Positions 1 to 7,249 are shown, counted from the first letter of the stretch. The stretch: 19,420 nt of DNA from JAJOKK01 sp965370555 (GCA_965370555.1 CBDUVB010000033.1:1-19420); one strand, 5' to 3'. Notes: a model not told the origin generated them from the sequence alone. Made by a program: numbers and translations.

Positions 1-839
1 AAGATCATGTGTGGTCCGGATTCGGGGATCACCCCAAGCAAGCCGGCGAAGAGGAAGACCCACAGCATATGCGCTTGTATGAACGTGCGCACGACCTCCT
101 CACTCGGGAGGAAGGACATGACCAAGAGCGCTCCGAACGTCCACAAGAAGACCCGCAGGGTGTGACGGCGCAGGATGTGGACGATGATATGTTCCTTCAG
201 GTAGTGTTCCGAGCTCGATAGGCTGAGAAGGGTCCCCAGGCTGAGAAGGACGATCAGTGTGATACGCATCCATCCCCACCCTTCCGGCCCGACGATCCCC
301 AAGGCAGCAATAACGAGAAGGGCGATCATGAACAGGAGAAAGAGGAGTCTCGTTGGACTCGGATGGCGCAGTGTGATACGCAGCATCTCCCAGCGGCCCT
401 TCTCGAACTCCTCGGGGTGAATCGCCTGCAGGGCGCACTCCTCACAGGTACGGATCTTGAGACGCTTCGCGATGAGGTCGGCGAGGGGGCCGAAGATGAT
501 CCCTGCGACGAACAGCCCTGCAAAGAGGAGGAGGGCCTTCCCTGGGAAGAGGGAGAGCATGACGTATGCCTCGTCCCCTGAGGTGGCGATCATCCCGCCG
601 ACGAGGGCACCGAACCCGATCAATCCGTGAACGTACATGGAGACGTTCATGAACGCCCCCAGGCATCCCGGGGTCGAGCCGAGGAAGGAAGAAAGGGTGT
701 ACTCGCGCCACCTGCGCCCACGCAGGGTCTGTTTCATCCTGCCACGCGAGCGCACGTTCAACCAGTCGACGAAGACCATCATCGAGAAGACGAAGATGGT
801 AATCGTCACCGCCTCTCGTAGGATCTCAGGAAAGCTCAT
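1..839 (-). CDS. Putative 10-TM heavy-metal/manganese exporter (ArsP_2/DUF2899-like), partial
   Basis: This is an integral membrane protein, probably exporting a divalent metal. I translated the open minus frame from the ATG at 839 to the window edge, giving 279 residues with no stop, so the C-terminus is missing. Hydrophobic segments alternate with short loops. Two motif regions match what I remember of the putative manganese transporter/10-TM heavy-metal exporter family: FLGSTPGCLGAF followed by MIATSGDEAYVML in the first half, and GVIPESGPHMIF at the end of the visible part. A CEEC pair lies in the central cytoplasmic-looking loop. The start codon directly follows the stop of the CMD gene (TAG then ATG), so it is the fourth gene of the fur-feoB operon. 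The family assignment is from memory of motifs; metal specificity is inference. Export next to a ferrous importer under Fur would fit metal homeostasis. Confidence 0.75.
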   Translation of the reverse strand, partial: MSFPEILREAVTITIFVFSMMVFVDWLNVRSRGRMKQTLRGRRWREYTLSSFLGSTPGCLGAFMNVSMYVHGLIGFGALVGGMIATSGDEAYVMLSLFPGKALLLFAGLFVAGIIFGPLADLIAKRLKIRTCEECALQAIHPEEFEKGRWEMLRITLRHPSPTRLLFLLFMIALLVIAALGIVGPEGWGWMRITLIVLLSLGTLLSLSSSEHYLKEHIIVHILRRHTLRVFLWTFGALLVMSFLPSEEVVRTFIQAHMLWVFLFAGLLGVIPESGPHMI

Positions 840-1193
840 CTAAACCTGTTTTGCGGAATCACTAAACTCTTGCAGTGCCTTGTATAAGTCCGCTGTGTAT
901 GTGAGGGCCGGGCCACCGCACATCATTACCGCTACTGCCGCCACTTCCCAGATCTCTTTCTCCGTTGCACCAGCGGCGAAGCACTTCTGTGTGTGTATCC
1001 CGATGCAGTACTTGCAACGAGCGGTGAGTGCCATGCCAAGCGCAATCAGTTCTTTTGTCTTAAGGTCGAGGGCATCCGGCTTGAGTACCTCCTCCATAAA
1101 CTGTGAGAAGTGCTTCATCTCCTCGGGAACCTCCTGCGCCAACTTCCCGAGAGCCCGCTTCACATCCTGCATCGCTTCTCTCATTTCACTCAT
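840..1193 (-). CDS. Carboxymuconolactone decarboxylase (CMD)/AhpD-like small redox protein
   Basis: A 117-residue all-helical CMD-fold protein. It has the AhpD-type signature: Glu48 in KELIALG, then Cys60-x-x-Cys63-x-x-x-His67 (RCKYCIGIH) and a further Cys71. AhpD-type proteins use this CxxC plus His to reduce a peroxiredoxin partner or to scavenge peroxide; stand-alone members are mostly of unknown substrate. The start has a good GGAGG eight bases upstream. It lies 22 bases after the feoB stop and abuts the exporter gene, so it is co-transcribed with iron-uptake genes. A role in protecting the cell from peroxide during ferrous uptake is an inference from this position. Length is normal for single-domain members (about 100-120 residues). 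Confidence 0.9.
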   Translation of the reverse strand: MSEMREAMQDVKRALGKLAQEVPEEMKHFSQFMEEVLKPDALDLKTKELIALGMALTARCKYCIGIHTQKCFAAGATEKEIWEVAAVAVMMCGGPALTYTADLYKALQEFSDSAKQV

Positions 1194-1215
1194 TCTTTGA
1201 GCCTCCGGTAGGAAT

Positions 1216-3138
1216 TTAGCCTATTATAACCGCGATCCCGCGGGCGATCAGAGCGACAACGAGGGCGATCCCCGTGGTCGAAGCGAGAACGAGAGAGGTC
1301 TTTTTCCAACGGAGTTCGCGCGCGAGAACTGCGATCGTTGCTACGCACGGGATGTAGAAGATGACGAACAGGGTGAACGTCATCATCTGCCCGGCAGAGA
1401 GAACGCTCGCCACCTGAGTTGTCCCGAGTGCCTGGAAGAGCATGATCAACGAGAGCTCCTTGCGGAAGATCCCGAAGATCAACGTCACCCCAAGGCTCAT
1501 CGGTAGTCCGAGGGCCCAGGTGATGGGGAGGAAGCCAAGGTTCAAGTAGTAATCCCAGTGGATATACTCGAAGAAGCTCAGCAGGAGGCTTCCTGCTATC
1601 AGGAGGGGGAAGGCAAGGACGATAAACTCGCGAACCCGCAGCCAGACCTTGGCCGCAACCACGCGGGTGGAGGGAACCTTGTAAGATGGGATCTCCAGGA
1701 TCAGTCCCGGGGTGACGCGGGGGAAGATCTTGGTCATCACCTTGCCAGCGATGGCGATCACTAGGATGTTAATGATGTAGAGGAGGAACGCCATGGTAGG
1801 ACCGAGGAAGTAACCAACAAGCCCGAAGATGATCGTCATGCGCGCGACGCAGGGGACCATCACCGATAGCATCGCGGTGATGAACCGATCGCGGGGGGAG
1901 TCGAGGATGCGCGTGGCCATTACGGCAGGGACGCTGCACCCGTAACCGAGGATGAATGGGATCACCGATTTTCCGTGTAGGCCGATCTTGTGCATCAGCC
2001 CATCCATAAGGTAACCGGCCCGCGGAAGGTACCCGATATCCTCCAGTACGGCAAGACCGGCGAGGAACGGAACGAGGTAGGGAAGGACGATTCCGATCGC
2101 CCCGCCTACCCCTTGAATCATCCCCTTAAGGAGGGCAAATCCAAGGCTCTGCTCATTCATCACCGCGGCGAGGGCATCGACCGAGCTATCGAAGAGGCCT
2201 ATCATCGGCCCCTCGACGAGTGCTCCCACCTTGAAGACCAGGACGAAGAAGACGTACATGATTGCGGCGAAGAAGAGGGGGCCGAGGACATGGTGCATGA
2301 GAAGCGCATCGATCCGATCGCGAAGCCCGAGTGTTGGCCGCCCTACAGTCGCTACCGCTTCGAAGAGCTTCATCGCCAAGTTGTGCCGCTCTGCGGAGAG
2401 GACCCCCTCCCCGCTCTCTCCCCTGATCTCTGTCAGGTCTCCCTTGAGCCGTTCCGTCTCTTCGTGATTCGTGAACCCCTCTGCGGCAATCCTCTTTGTG
2501 AAGTAGGGATCTCCTTCGAGGAGTTTGATCGCGACCAGACGAGGAGAGAAACCGGAGCGGTTCGTAAGGACTTCTTTAACGGCAGTCGTGAGGTGGTCAA
2601 TTACACGTTCAACATCATTGCTGTAGGTTGGGGAGGGAACGGCTGGCTTCTCGTGCGCTACCTTCACCGCGCGAGCGGTTACCTCTTTCACCCCAACCCC
2701 GCGCACTGCAATCGTGCTGATGACAGGGACCCCGAGCTTTTGTTCGAGAGCCTTTTCATCAATAGTGATTCCCTTACGCCGCGCCTCGTCCTCCATGTTC
2801 AGGCAGACAACGAGCGGGATCCCCATCTCCAAGAGCTGCAGGGTCAGCTCGAGGCTGCGCGAGAGGAGGGAGGCATCGATGACGTTAAGCACCGCGTCAA
2901 CCTCTCCTGTGAGAAGAAAGTTTCGTGTCTCTGCCTCTGCCAGGTCGAGAGAGGTCAGGGAATAGGTTCCGGGGAGATCGATGATCTCAGCCTGTCTGCC
3001 CCCGATCATGGCGGTGCTCTTCAAGTACTCCACGGTCGTCCCAGGGAGGTTCGACGTGTTTGCCTTGTACCCGACAAGGTGGTTGAAGATCGTACTCTTC
3101 CCGCAATTTGGTTGCCCGGCAAGGGCTATTCGAATCAT
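1216..3138 (-). CDS. feoB: Ferrous iron transporter B (FeoB family GTPase-permease)
   Basis: FeoB imports Fe(II) (some family members are linked to Mn) across the inner membrane using a cytosolic G-domain. The N-terminal G-domain shows the P-loop GQPNCGKST (residues 8-16), switch TT in NLPGTT (34-35), DLPG (54-57) and NMED (114-117). The C-terminal half has about eight hydrophobic segments and Gate motifs such as GYGCSVPAVMATR (398-410) and MVPCVARM around Cys430. I chose the ATG at 3138 (640 aa): it overlaps the fur stop in ATGA, whereas the longer reading begins with GTG at 3162 inside fur. The length is somewhat short compared with the roughly 700-770 aa of enterobacterial FeoB. No feoA or feoC accompanies it. 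The second Gate sequence VARMTIIFG departs from the usual SARLPVY-like motif, so the transported metal is not certain. Confidence 0.95.
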   Translation of the reverse strand: MIRIALAGQPNCGKSTIFNHLVGYKANTSNLPGTTVEYLKSTAMIGGRQAEIIDLPGTYSLTSLDLAEAETRNFLLTGEVDAVLNVIDASLLSRSLELTLQLLEMGIPLVVCLNMEDEARRKGITIDEKALEQKLGVPVISTIAVRGVGVKEVTARAVKVAHEKPAVPSPTYSNDVERVIDHLTTAVKEVLTNRSGFSPRLVAIKLLEGDPYFTKRIAAEGFTNHEETERLKGDLTEIRGESGEGVLSAERHNLAMKLFEAVATVGRPTLGLRDRIDALLMHHVLGPLFFAAIMYVFFVLVFKVGALVEGPMIGLFDSSVDALAAVMNEQSLGFALLKGMIQGVGGAIGIVLPYLVPFLAGLAVLEDIGYLPRAGYLMDGLMHKIGLHGKSVIPFILGYGCSVPAVMATRILDSPRDRFITAMLSVMVPCVARMTIIFGLVGYFLGPTMAFLLYIINILVIAIAGKVMTKIFPRVTPGLILEIPSYKVPSTRVVAAKVWLRVREFIVLAFPLLIAGSLLLSFFEYIHWDYYLNLGFLPITWALGLPMSLGVTLIFGIFRKELSLIMLFQALGTTQVASVLSAGQMMTFTLFVIFYIPCVATIAVLARELRWKKTSLVLASTTGIALVVALIARGIAVIIG

Positions 3139-3554
3139 GAATGACCCCGTTTTCTCTGGCACGCTGTGCAGTAGCCGAGAAGTTCCAGCTTGACGCCGAC
3201 GACTTCAAAGCCACGTTCCTCTCCGAGTTTGCGGACCGCATCGACTGGAGGAATCTCGACGACCTTGCCGCAGTCAAGGCAGATCAGGTGATAGTGCTCA
3301 TCTACTCGGACCTCGTAGTGTTGGTGATCCTCCCCCAGTTCGCTCGCCTCTACCACCCCCAGCTCTTCGAGGAGGCGTACCGTCCGGTAGACCGTGGAGA
3401 GGTTGATCTTTGGATCCTCCCTCTTGGCGAGTTGATAGATCTCGCTCGCGTCGAGGTGGGCATTCTCACTGATGATGCGAAGGAGGAGCTTCCTCTCGGG
3501 GGTGATCCTCTTTCCCGCCGCCTGCAGGAACTTCAGCGTCTCTGGTGTGTTCAT
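3135..3554 (-). CDS. fur: Fur-family metalloregulator
   Basis: A 139-residue Fur-type repressor. The N-terminal winged helix contains the recognition-helix motif NLSTVYRTVRLLEELGVV (residues 51-68). The dimerisation half carries metal-binding residues: His77 and His79 (HQHYEV), His87 and His89 (EHYHLICLDC), with structural-zinc pairs Cys92/Cys95 and Cys129/Cys132. I chose the ATG at 3554 because an AGGTGG Shine-Dalgarno lies eight bases upstream; the longer reading starts with GTG at 3566 inside that site. The gene overlaps feoB by four bases, so the two are translationally coupled, and a Fur-type palindrome sits directly before its ribosome site. It probably controls its own operon. Whether it senses Fe, Mn (Mur-like) or peroxide (PerR-like) cannot be decided from sequence; Fe is favoured by feoB. 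Confidence 0.93.
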   Translation of the reverse strand: MNTPETLKFLQAAGKRITPERKLLLRIISENAHLDASEIYQLAKREDPKINLSTVYRTVRLLEELGVVEASELGEDHQHYEVRVDEHYHLICLDCGKVVEIPPVDAVRKLGEERGFEVVGVKLELLGYCTACQRKRGHS

Positions 3555-3570
3555 GGACCGTACCACCTAT

Positions 3571-3587
3571 TTGCGAATCATTTGCAA
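3571..3587. promoter_or_regulatory. Fur-family operator (17-bp palindrome)
   Basis: TTGCGAATCATTTGCAA reads on the other strand as TTGCAAATGATTCGCAA. The two half-sites match except at the centre and one symmetrical position each side. This fits the 7-1-7 architecture of Fur/PerR/Zur boxes (xxxxAAT-N-ATTxxxx). It lies between the fur promoter and the fur ribosome site, so bound repressor would block transcription start or early elongation. Assignment to this Fur is inference. Confidence 0.7.
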
Positions 3588-3597
3588 CTGCAGTAGA

Positions 3598-3626
3598 AGA
3601 CTACCCGGTTCACCTCTATTTGTCAA
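3598..3626 (-). promoter_or_regulatory. Sigma70-type promoter of the fur-feoB operon
   Basis: On the minus strand TTGACA (3626-3621) is separated by exactly 17 bases from TAGTCT (3603-3598). The predicted start near 3591 puts the Fur palindrome immediately downstream. Confidence 0.65.
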
Positions 3627-3736
3627 TGAACACGCGCGAAAAGACGATTATGAGACGTGGGCGAAGTAATGTAGTATCTGGTGTCGCTTAGTCTGCGCGC
3701 ATACTCGAACCGATATTGACGGGTAAGAGGAGAGTC

Positions 3737-4723
3737 ATGAACAGAGATGGTTTTCACACGTTCTTGCGGGAACGAGAGATGTCAGAAGATGAGATCAAGG
3801 GAGCGATCGCTATCGTTGAGCGGTTCGAGACCTTTCTCAAGGGAGCGAATGCTCTGGGGGCGCTTGAGACGGCTACTTCTGAAGATGTCAACGCGTTCTC
3901 GGAGGTTCTTATACATGAGAAGCTGAACATATACGATAACTACGTGGCCTTGGCTCAGTATGGCCGGTTCGTGGAGAACAATGCGATCTACGTTGCCGTT
4001 GTGGAACTGCTGGATGGGAGTGGGGTTCTGGAAAACCTTCACGAGAAGCTAGGTGTATCAATTGGTGAACAGAAGAGGGATGAGATCTTCGAGAAGATTG
4101 GACTGCCACCGTTGGGAACTCCATCCTCGCAAAAGCCAAGGCTTACGCATACGGTAATCGACCGGCTTGAGTGCATGGTCGGCAAGGCGCAGTGCAAGAA
4201 CATCTTGTCAGGCTGCCTCCACGGGTTGAAGGATGAATGGTTCCTCGACGCGAAGAAGAAGTACGAGGAGTGCGGAAACATCGACGCGTACCTTGAGAGG
4301 AAGCGTACGGATTTCATCGCCGAACTGGAGAAGCTTAGGGACGAGGGAGGGCTCTACTTTACACAGGAGATCACCGATGAAGTGATCGGACATGGCAAGA
4401 GCCATCCTGAGGTCTCCGGAGGTGTCCGTGACGGAAATATTATCTACGAGACCAAGATCCCCTACATGACCAAGGAATATCTTGTCGAGACTGACGAGCG
4501 GATGAAGCGGTACTACTACTGCCATTGCGCGTGGGTGAGAGAGTCACTGAGAACGGGTGATGTCAGCGTGTCGCCGACGTTCTGCTATTGCAGTGCTGGC
4601 TTCCACAAGAAGCCGTACGAAGTCATCTTTGGCCAGCCGCTCAAAGCCGAAGTGATCGATACGGTTCTTGATGGTGGCATGTGCTGCAAGTTCGCCATTC
4701 ACCTTCCAAAGGATGTTGTTTAG
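3737..4723 (+). CDS. Cysteine-rich conserved protein of unknown function (DUF6144-like?)
   Basis: A 328-residue soluble protein. The N-terminal 120 residues are helical and charged. The C-terminal half is distinctive: Cys146, Cys153 and Cys160, then YYYCHCAWVRES (Cys262, His263, Cys264), SPTFCYCSAGFHK (Cys283, Cys285, His290) and GGMCCKFAIHLP at the end (Cys316, Cys317). The final segment resembles the closing strand of V4R/ATC-hydrolase-like domains. The motifs recall bacterial proteins I think are annotated DUF6144; I could not check this. The Cys/His clusters suggest a bound metal or a redox role. I chose the ATG at 3737 because AGGAG lies a few bases upstream; a longer reading starts with TTG at 3716. 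The gene stands alone, divergent from fur, with about 180 bases between them. Confidence 0.8.
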   Translation: MNRDGFHTFLREREMSEDEIKGAIAIVERFETFLKGANALGALETATSEDVNAFSEVLIHEKLNIYDNYVALAQYGRFVENNAIYVAVVELLDGSGVLENLHEKLGVSIGEQKRDEIFEKIGLPPLGTPSSQKPRLTHTVIDRLECMVGKAQCKNILSGCLHGLKDEWFLDAKKKYEECGNIDAYLERKRTDFIAELEKLRDEGGLYFTQEITDEVIGHGKSHPEVSGGVRDGNIIYETKIPYMTKEYLVETDERMKRYYYCHCAWVRESLRTGDVSVSPTFCYCSAGFHKKPYEVIFGQPLKAEVIDTVLDGGMCCKFAIHLPKDVV

Positions 4724-4794
4724 GCTCCCTTGGGCCCCACGATGTCATCAATCGTGATGGAACTGATCGCCCTTGTCGACGCTAGCAAATCGGT

Positions 4795-4823
4795 TTGACT
4801 CGAGAGCTTCGTTTCGAGATACT
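4795..4823 (+). promoter_or_regulatory. Promoter of the P-loop kinase gene
   Basis: TTGACT (4795-4800), 17 bases, GATACT (4818-4823), about 30 bases before the kinase start. The 120-base gap after the preceding gene makes an independent promoter sensible. Confidence 0.5.
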
Positions 4824-4855
4824 ACTCCGTGGGTTAAGAAAGGATGAGGGGGTTC

Positions 4856-5437
4856 ATGGTGAAAAAGTTGGTTGTGCTAGTCGGTCTTGCCGGGTCGGGA
4901 AAGACGATGTTTTGCGAGAAACATCCGGAGTGGGCAGTGGTGTCGAAGGATCACATCCGCCGGATGATCTTTCATCGGGACTTCGATCTTCCTTATGAGG
5001 AAGCGGTGGACCGAATCTTCGCCGCCGCCCTCGTTGAGGTGGTCGATTCCCCTGCAGAGGTCATCTGTGTTGATAATACTAACCTGACACGCGAGGAGCG
5101 GCGTTCCCTGATCGAGGTAGCTCGTCTCTCGGGACGTGAGCCGACCGCCTATGTCATGCCCCTCCCCTCCCTTGAAACCTTGTATAGCCGAAAACAAGTC
5201 CAACTTCAGGAGCTTGCGTCTGAGCATCCGGAGATCCAAGTGGGCGGGTTCGAGAGAACTCGCTACGAGCGGATCTATCGCTCCTACGAGCCGGTCAGCG
5301 ATGACGAGGAGTTCGCCAGGGTGATACACGAGGTAGCCCCCCTGCAGCCGCAAAAGACCAAACGGATCCGCAAGGTGCGCTGCGTACGCGTTAAGAGGGT
5401 GCCCGAACTTAAACCGCTTCCTCTTTTTGCGCAATAG
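4856..5437 (+). CDS. P-loop kinase, AAA_33/polynucleotide-kinase-like
   Basis: A 193-residue ATPase. The P-loop is GLAGSGKT (residues 10-17). DHIRR follows near residue 32 and VDNTNLTREERR near 72-83. This combination of D-x-I-R and VDNTN is typical of the AAA_33 family, which includes T4 Pnk 5'-kinase domains and stand-alone small-molecule or nucleic-acid kinases. No phosphatase or ligase domain is fused, so substrate is unknown. The C-terminal tail from about residue 158 is strongly basic (KTKRIRKVRCVRVKR), which would suit nucleic-acid binding; that is inference. The start could instead be the ATG at 4844, four codons upstream; I prefer 4856 because of the purine-rich AGGGGG before it and the natural MVKKLVVLVG opening. 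It is monocistronic, with its own likely promoter and terminator. Confidence 0.85.
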   Translation: MVKKLVVLVGLAGSGKTMFCEKHPEWAVVSKDHIRRMIFHRDFDLPYEEAVDRIFAAALVEVVDSPAEVICVDNTNLTREERRSLIEVARLSGREPTAYVMPLPSLETLYSRKQVQLQELASEHPEIQVGGFERTRYERIYRSYEPVSDDEEFARVIHEVAPLQPQKTKRIRKVRCVRVKRVPELKPLPLFAQ

Positions 5438-5446
5438 ATAGAATGG

Positions 5447-5490
5447 AAAGAGCGCCCGCGATTGAGGATCGGGACGCTCTTTCTTGGATC
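5447..5490 (+). terminator. Hairpin terminator between convergent genes
   Basis: AAAGAGCG (5447-5454) pairs with CGCTCTTT (5475-5482), extended inward by CCCG with CGGG; the 3' side runs into TTTCTT. It lies just after the kinase stop and downstream of the convergent PDO gene, so it may serve both strands. Confidence 0.75.
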
Positions 5491-5529
5491 GGTCTTTGTT
5501 AATGGCGACGTATGCGTTGCCCCTAGTCG

Positions 5530-6171
5530 CTAAGAGGCTGCCTGGTCGACAAAAGAGAGGAAGTCCTCCTCGGGAATCGCACCCTCGAAGCTCGTCTCCT
5601 CGTTTAATACGACCTTTGGTACAGCCATTACACCGTAGCGGTTGGAAAGTTGCGGAAACTCATTTGCCATGATCATGTCCGCTGTTACCTTCTCCGATTC
5701 CATTGCCATCATGTGCGCGGTGCGCACCGCCCGTGTGCAATAGGGGCAACTTGGTGTGACGAAAACCTGTATGTGTACCGGCTTCGCCAGTTGAGAGAGC
5801 CTCTTCTTTGTACCTTCGGATAGGGTAGTCTTTCCCGTTCCGACATCGATGATATCCTCGATCAGCGAGGGAAACTCGTACCCGGAAGGAATCCCGAAGA
5901 AACGGATTCCATAGTCACGTTCCCCTTCTACGATTACGGTAGGGACGCGGTCGACTCCGTAAGCATTTGCCTTCTCTTTATCCTGTACTAAGTCGTAGAT
6001 GACGAGCTCGATCTTCTCGGAGAGACTGGCAGTCTCTTCCATCAGTCCGTGTGTGTCTCGACAGGAGGCACATTCGAACTCCTGGGTGAAGAAGACGAGT
6101 TTCACCGGTTTAGTCAGCTTCGCGAACTCCTTCTTCAGATACTGACGGTCCTTCTCTTTGAGTAGGGACAT
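5530..6171 (-). CDS. Protein disulfide oxidoreductase (two glutaredoxin-like domains)
   Basis: A 213-residue protein with two tandem thioredoxin-fold domains, as in the PfPDO family known from archaea and thermophilic bacteria. The N-terminal domain has a degenerate active site Cys34-Ala-Ser-Cys37 (FECASC) with cis-Pro VPTV (77-79). The C-terminal domain has the classical Cys142-Pro-Tyr-Cys145 (PSCPYC) with cis-Pro in AVPKV. The family forms, reduces or isomerises cytosolic disulfides and can couple with thioredoxin reductase. The start is supported by AGGAG seven bases upstream, and that site overlaps the stop of the preceding glutaredoxin gene. It is the third gene of arsR-grx-pdo, so it is probably induced by the same signal. 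Both CxxC sites are intact, so the enzyme should be active. Confidence 0.93.
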   Translation of the reverse strand: MSLLKEKDRQYLKKEFAKLTKPVKLVFFTQEFECASCRDTHGLMEETASLSEKIELVIYDLVQDKEKANAYGVDRVPTVIVEGERDYGIRFFGIPSGYEFPSLIEDIIDVGTGKTTLSEGTKKRLSQLAKPVHIQVFVTPSCPYCTRAVRTAHMMAMESEKVTADMIMANEFPQLSNRYGVMAVPKVVLNEETSFEGAIPEEDFLSFVDQAAS

Positions 6172-6181
6172 TGTTTCACTC

Positions 6182-6421
6182 CTAGTTCAAGTCGAGCAAG
6201 GAGTCGATTCGCGGTCGGTCGAATCCCACGATGATCTCCCCGTCGATATCGATGACGGGTACCCCTTGCTGCCCGCTTTTTTCCACCATCTCCATTGCCC
6301 GACCCATGTCGGCTGAGACGTCGACGTCCTCAAACTCAATCTCTCTCTTATGTAGGTAATCTTTCGCTGCCTGACACCAGGAACAGGTCGGTGTGCTGTA
6401 AATAGTGATGTCGTGATTCAT
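6182..6421 (-). CDS. Glutaredoxin/NrdH-like small thiol oxidoreductase
   Basis: A 79-residue single-domain glutaredoxin. The active site is Cys13-Ser-Trp-Cys16 (TPTCSWCQAAKDYL), cis-Pro is in GVPVIDIDG, and the GFDRPRI helix follows. It should reduce protein disulfides using glutathione, another low-molecular-weight thiol or thioredoxin reductase. I chose the ATG at 6421: it overlaps the arsR stop in ATGA and is preceded by a perfect AAGGAG. A longer open frame up to 6595 is only the shadow of arsR. Coupling with arsR and PDO marks it as part of a redox operon. Confidence 0.9.
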   Translation of the reverse strand: MNHDITIYSTPTCSWCQAAKDYLHKREIEFEDVDVSADMGRAMEMVEKSGQQGVPVIDIDGEIIVGFDRPRIDSLLDLN

Positions 6422-6720
6422 TCTTTCTCCTTCCCACTTATTAATTTGATCAATCCGTTGACGCGATTGTCCAGCCGATAGCAGTTCCGCGAGCCGTTCT
6501 TCTCCTTGATCAGGATTCCAGCGCGTTCGAGTTTTCCAAGGTGATAGGAGATCGCCGGTTGACTCAAGTCCACCCGGTCGAGGATCTCCTGGCACTCCAA
6601 CTGTCCCTTGGCTAGCAGGAGAACCATCTGCAGACGGGCATCGCTAGCCAGTGCGGAGAAGACCCTGATCCACTCTCGTTGCCGCTCATTGTCGATCACA
6701 ACTTGCTCATTCCCTTTCAT
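6418..6720 (-). CDS. ArsR-family winged-helix regulator, probably leaderless
   Basis: A 100-residue ArsR/SmtB-type regulator. The recognition helix is DLSQPAISYHLGKLERAGIL (residues 51-70), followed by a beta-wing with NGSRNCYRL. It lacks the CVC metal motif of arsenic sensors, but Cys43 (LECQEI) and Cys80 (NCY) could form a redox switch, which would suit its neighbours. A GTG at 6738 would give six more residues, but it falls at the -10 box of the likely promoter, so the transcript would start only a few bases before the ATG at 6720 and no Shine-Dalgarno is present. It heads the arsR-grx-pdo operon and is divergent from osmC; a palindrome between them is the likely operator. Confidence 0.9.
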   Translation of the reverse strand: MKGNEQVVIDNERQREWIRVFSALASDARLQMVLLLAKGQLECQEILDRVDLSQPAISYHLGKLERAGILIKEKNGSRNCYRLDNRVNGLIKLISGKEKE

Positions 6721-6729
6721 CAGCGTAGG

Positions 6730-6758
6730 ATGATACACGGAGCGTTCGAGTTTGTCAA
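6730..6758 (-). promoter_or_regulatory. arsR promoter, near-consensus, giving a leaderless start
   Basis: On the minus strand TTGACA (6758-6753), 17 bases, TATCAT (6735-6730). The expected start near 6724-6722 is 2-4 bases from the arsR ATG at 6720. Confidence 0.75.
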
Positions 6759-6759
6759 A

Positions 6760-6777
6760 TATTTAAATACTTAAATA
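6760..6777. promoter_or_regulatory. ArsR-type operator in the arsR/osmC divergent region
   Basis: TATTTAAATACTTAAATA is an 18-bp palindrome broken at one symmetrical pair. AT-rich palindromes of this style are typical ArsR-family sites. It abuts the arsR -35 box and lies 12 bases before osmC, so one bound dimer could control both directions. Confidence 0.65.
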
Positions 6778-6789
6778 ACTGGAGGAGAG

Positions 6790-7203
6790 ATGGGAAGAAC
6801 CGTGGTAAATCTTGTTGGCGGGATGAAGTTCGTCGGTCAGGGAAAGAGTGGGCACCCGGTAATGATGGATAGCTCGCCCGCGGTCGGTGGGAGCGACAGC
6901 GCGGCGCGGCCGGTGGAGGTCCTCCTTGCTTCTATCGGAGGATGCACCGGGATGGATGTCGTCTCCATCCTGCGTAAAATGAAGACAGAGCCTAAGTCGT
7001 TGAAGGTCGAGATCGAAGATGAGCGGGCGACAGAATACCCCAAGGTCTTCACGAAGTTTCACCTGACCTACCGCGTGACCGGGAATGTTCCCGAGGAGAA
7101 CTTGAAGAAAGCGATCGACCTCTCGCTCGCCAAGTACTGCCCAATCTCCAATACCCTCGCTGGAATAGCAGAGATCACATCAAGTTATGTAATCGAACCA
7201 TAA
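6790..7203 (+). CDS. OsmC/Ohr-family peroxidase-like protein (YhfA type)
   Basis: A 137-residue OsmC-fold protein. The two reactive cysteines are present: Cys52 in SIGGCTGMDVVSIL and Cys117 in KYCPISNT. OsmC/Ohr proteins reduce organic hydroperoxides with these cysteines and are themselves reduced by dithiol proteins; the YhfA subgroup has less defined substrates. The short N-terminus with the GHPVMMDSSPAVGG segment matches the YhfA-like OsmC branch. The start has GGAGGAG directly upstream. It is transcribed away from arsR-grx-pdo across a shared palindrome, so all four products probably answer to one thiol or peroxide signal; the grx or PDO may be its reductant (inference). Confidence 0.9.
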   Translation: MGRTVVNLVGGMKFVGQGKSGHPVMMDSSPAVGGSDSAARPVEVLLASIGGCTGMDVVSILRKMKTEPKSLKVEIEDERATEYPKVFTKFHLTYRVTGNVPEENLKKAIDLSLAKYCPISNTLAGIAEITSSYVIEP

Positions 7204-7249
7204 CTGCATGAGATCGTTCGCCGATACTCTTTGTAAAGAGCGGCTTCTA

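Noticed and set aside
1990..3144. 384-codon plus-strand open frame opposite feoB
   Set aside because: It is antisense to a complete FeoB with all G-domain and Gate motifs; its translation shows no domain and has no ribosome site.
3139..3162. Longer FeoB N-terminus starting at GTG 3162
   Set aside because: It would add eight residues before the normal MIRIALAGQPN start, lies inside fur, and lacks a Shine-Dalgarno; the ATGA overlap supports 3138.
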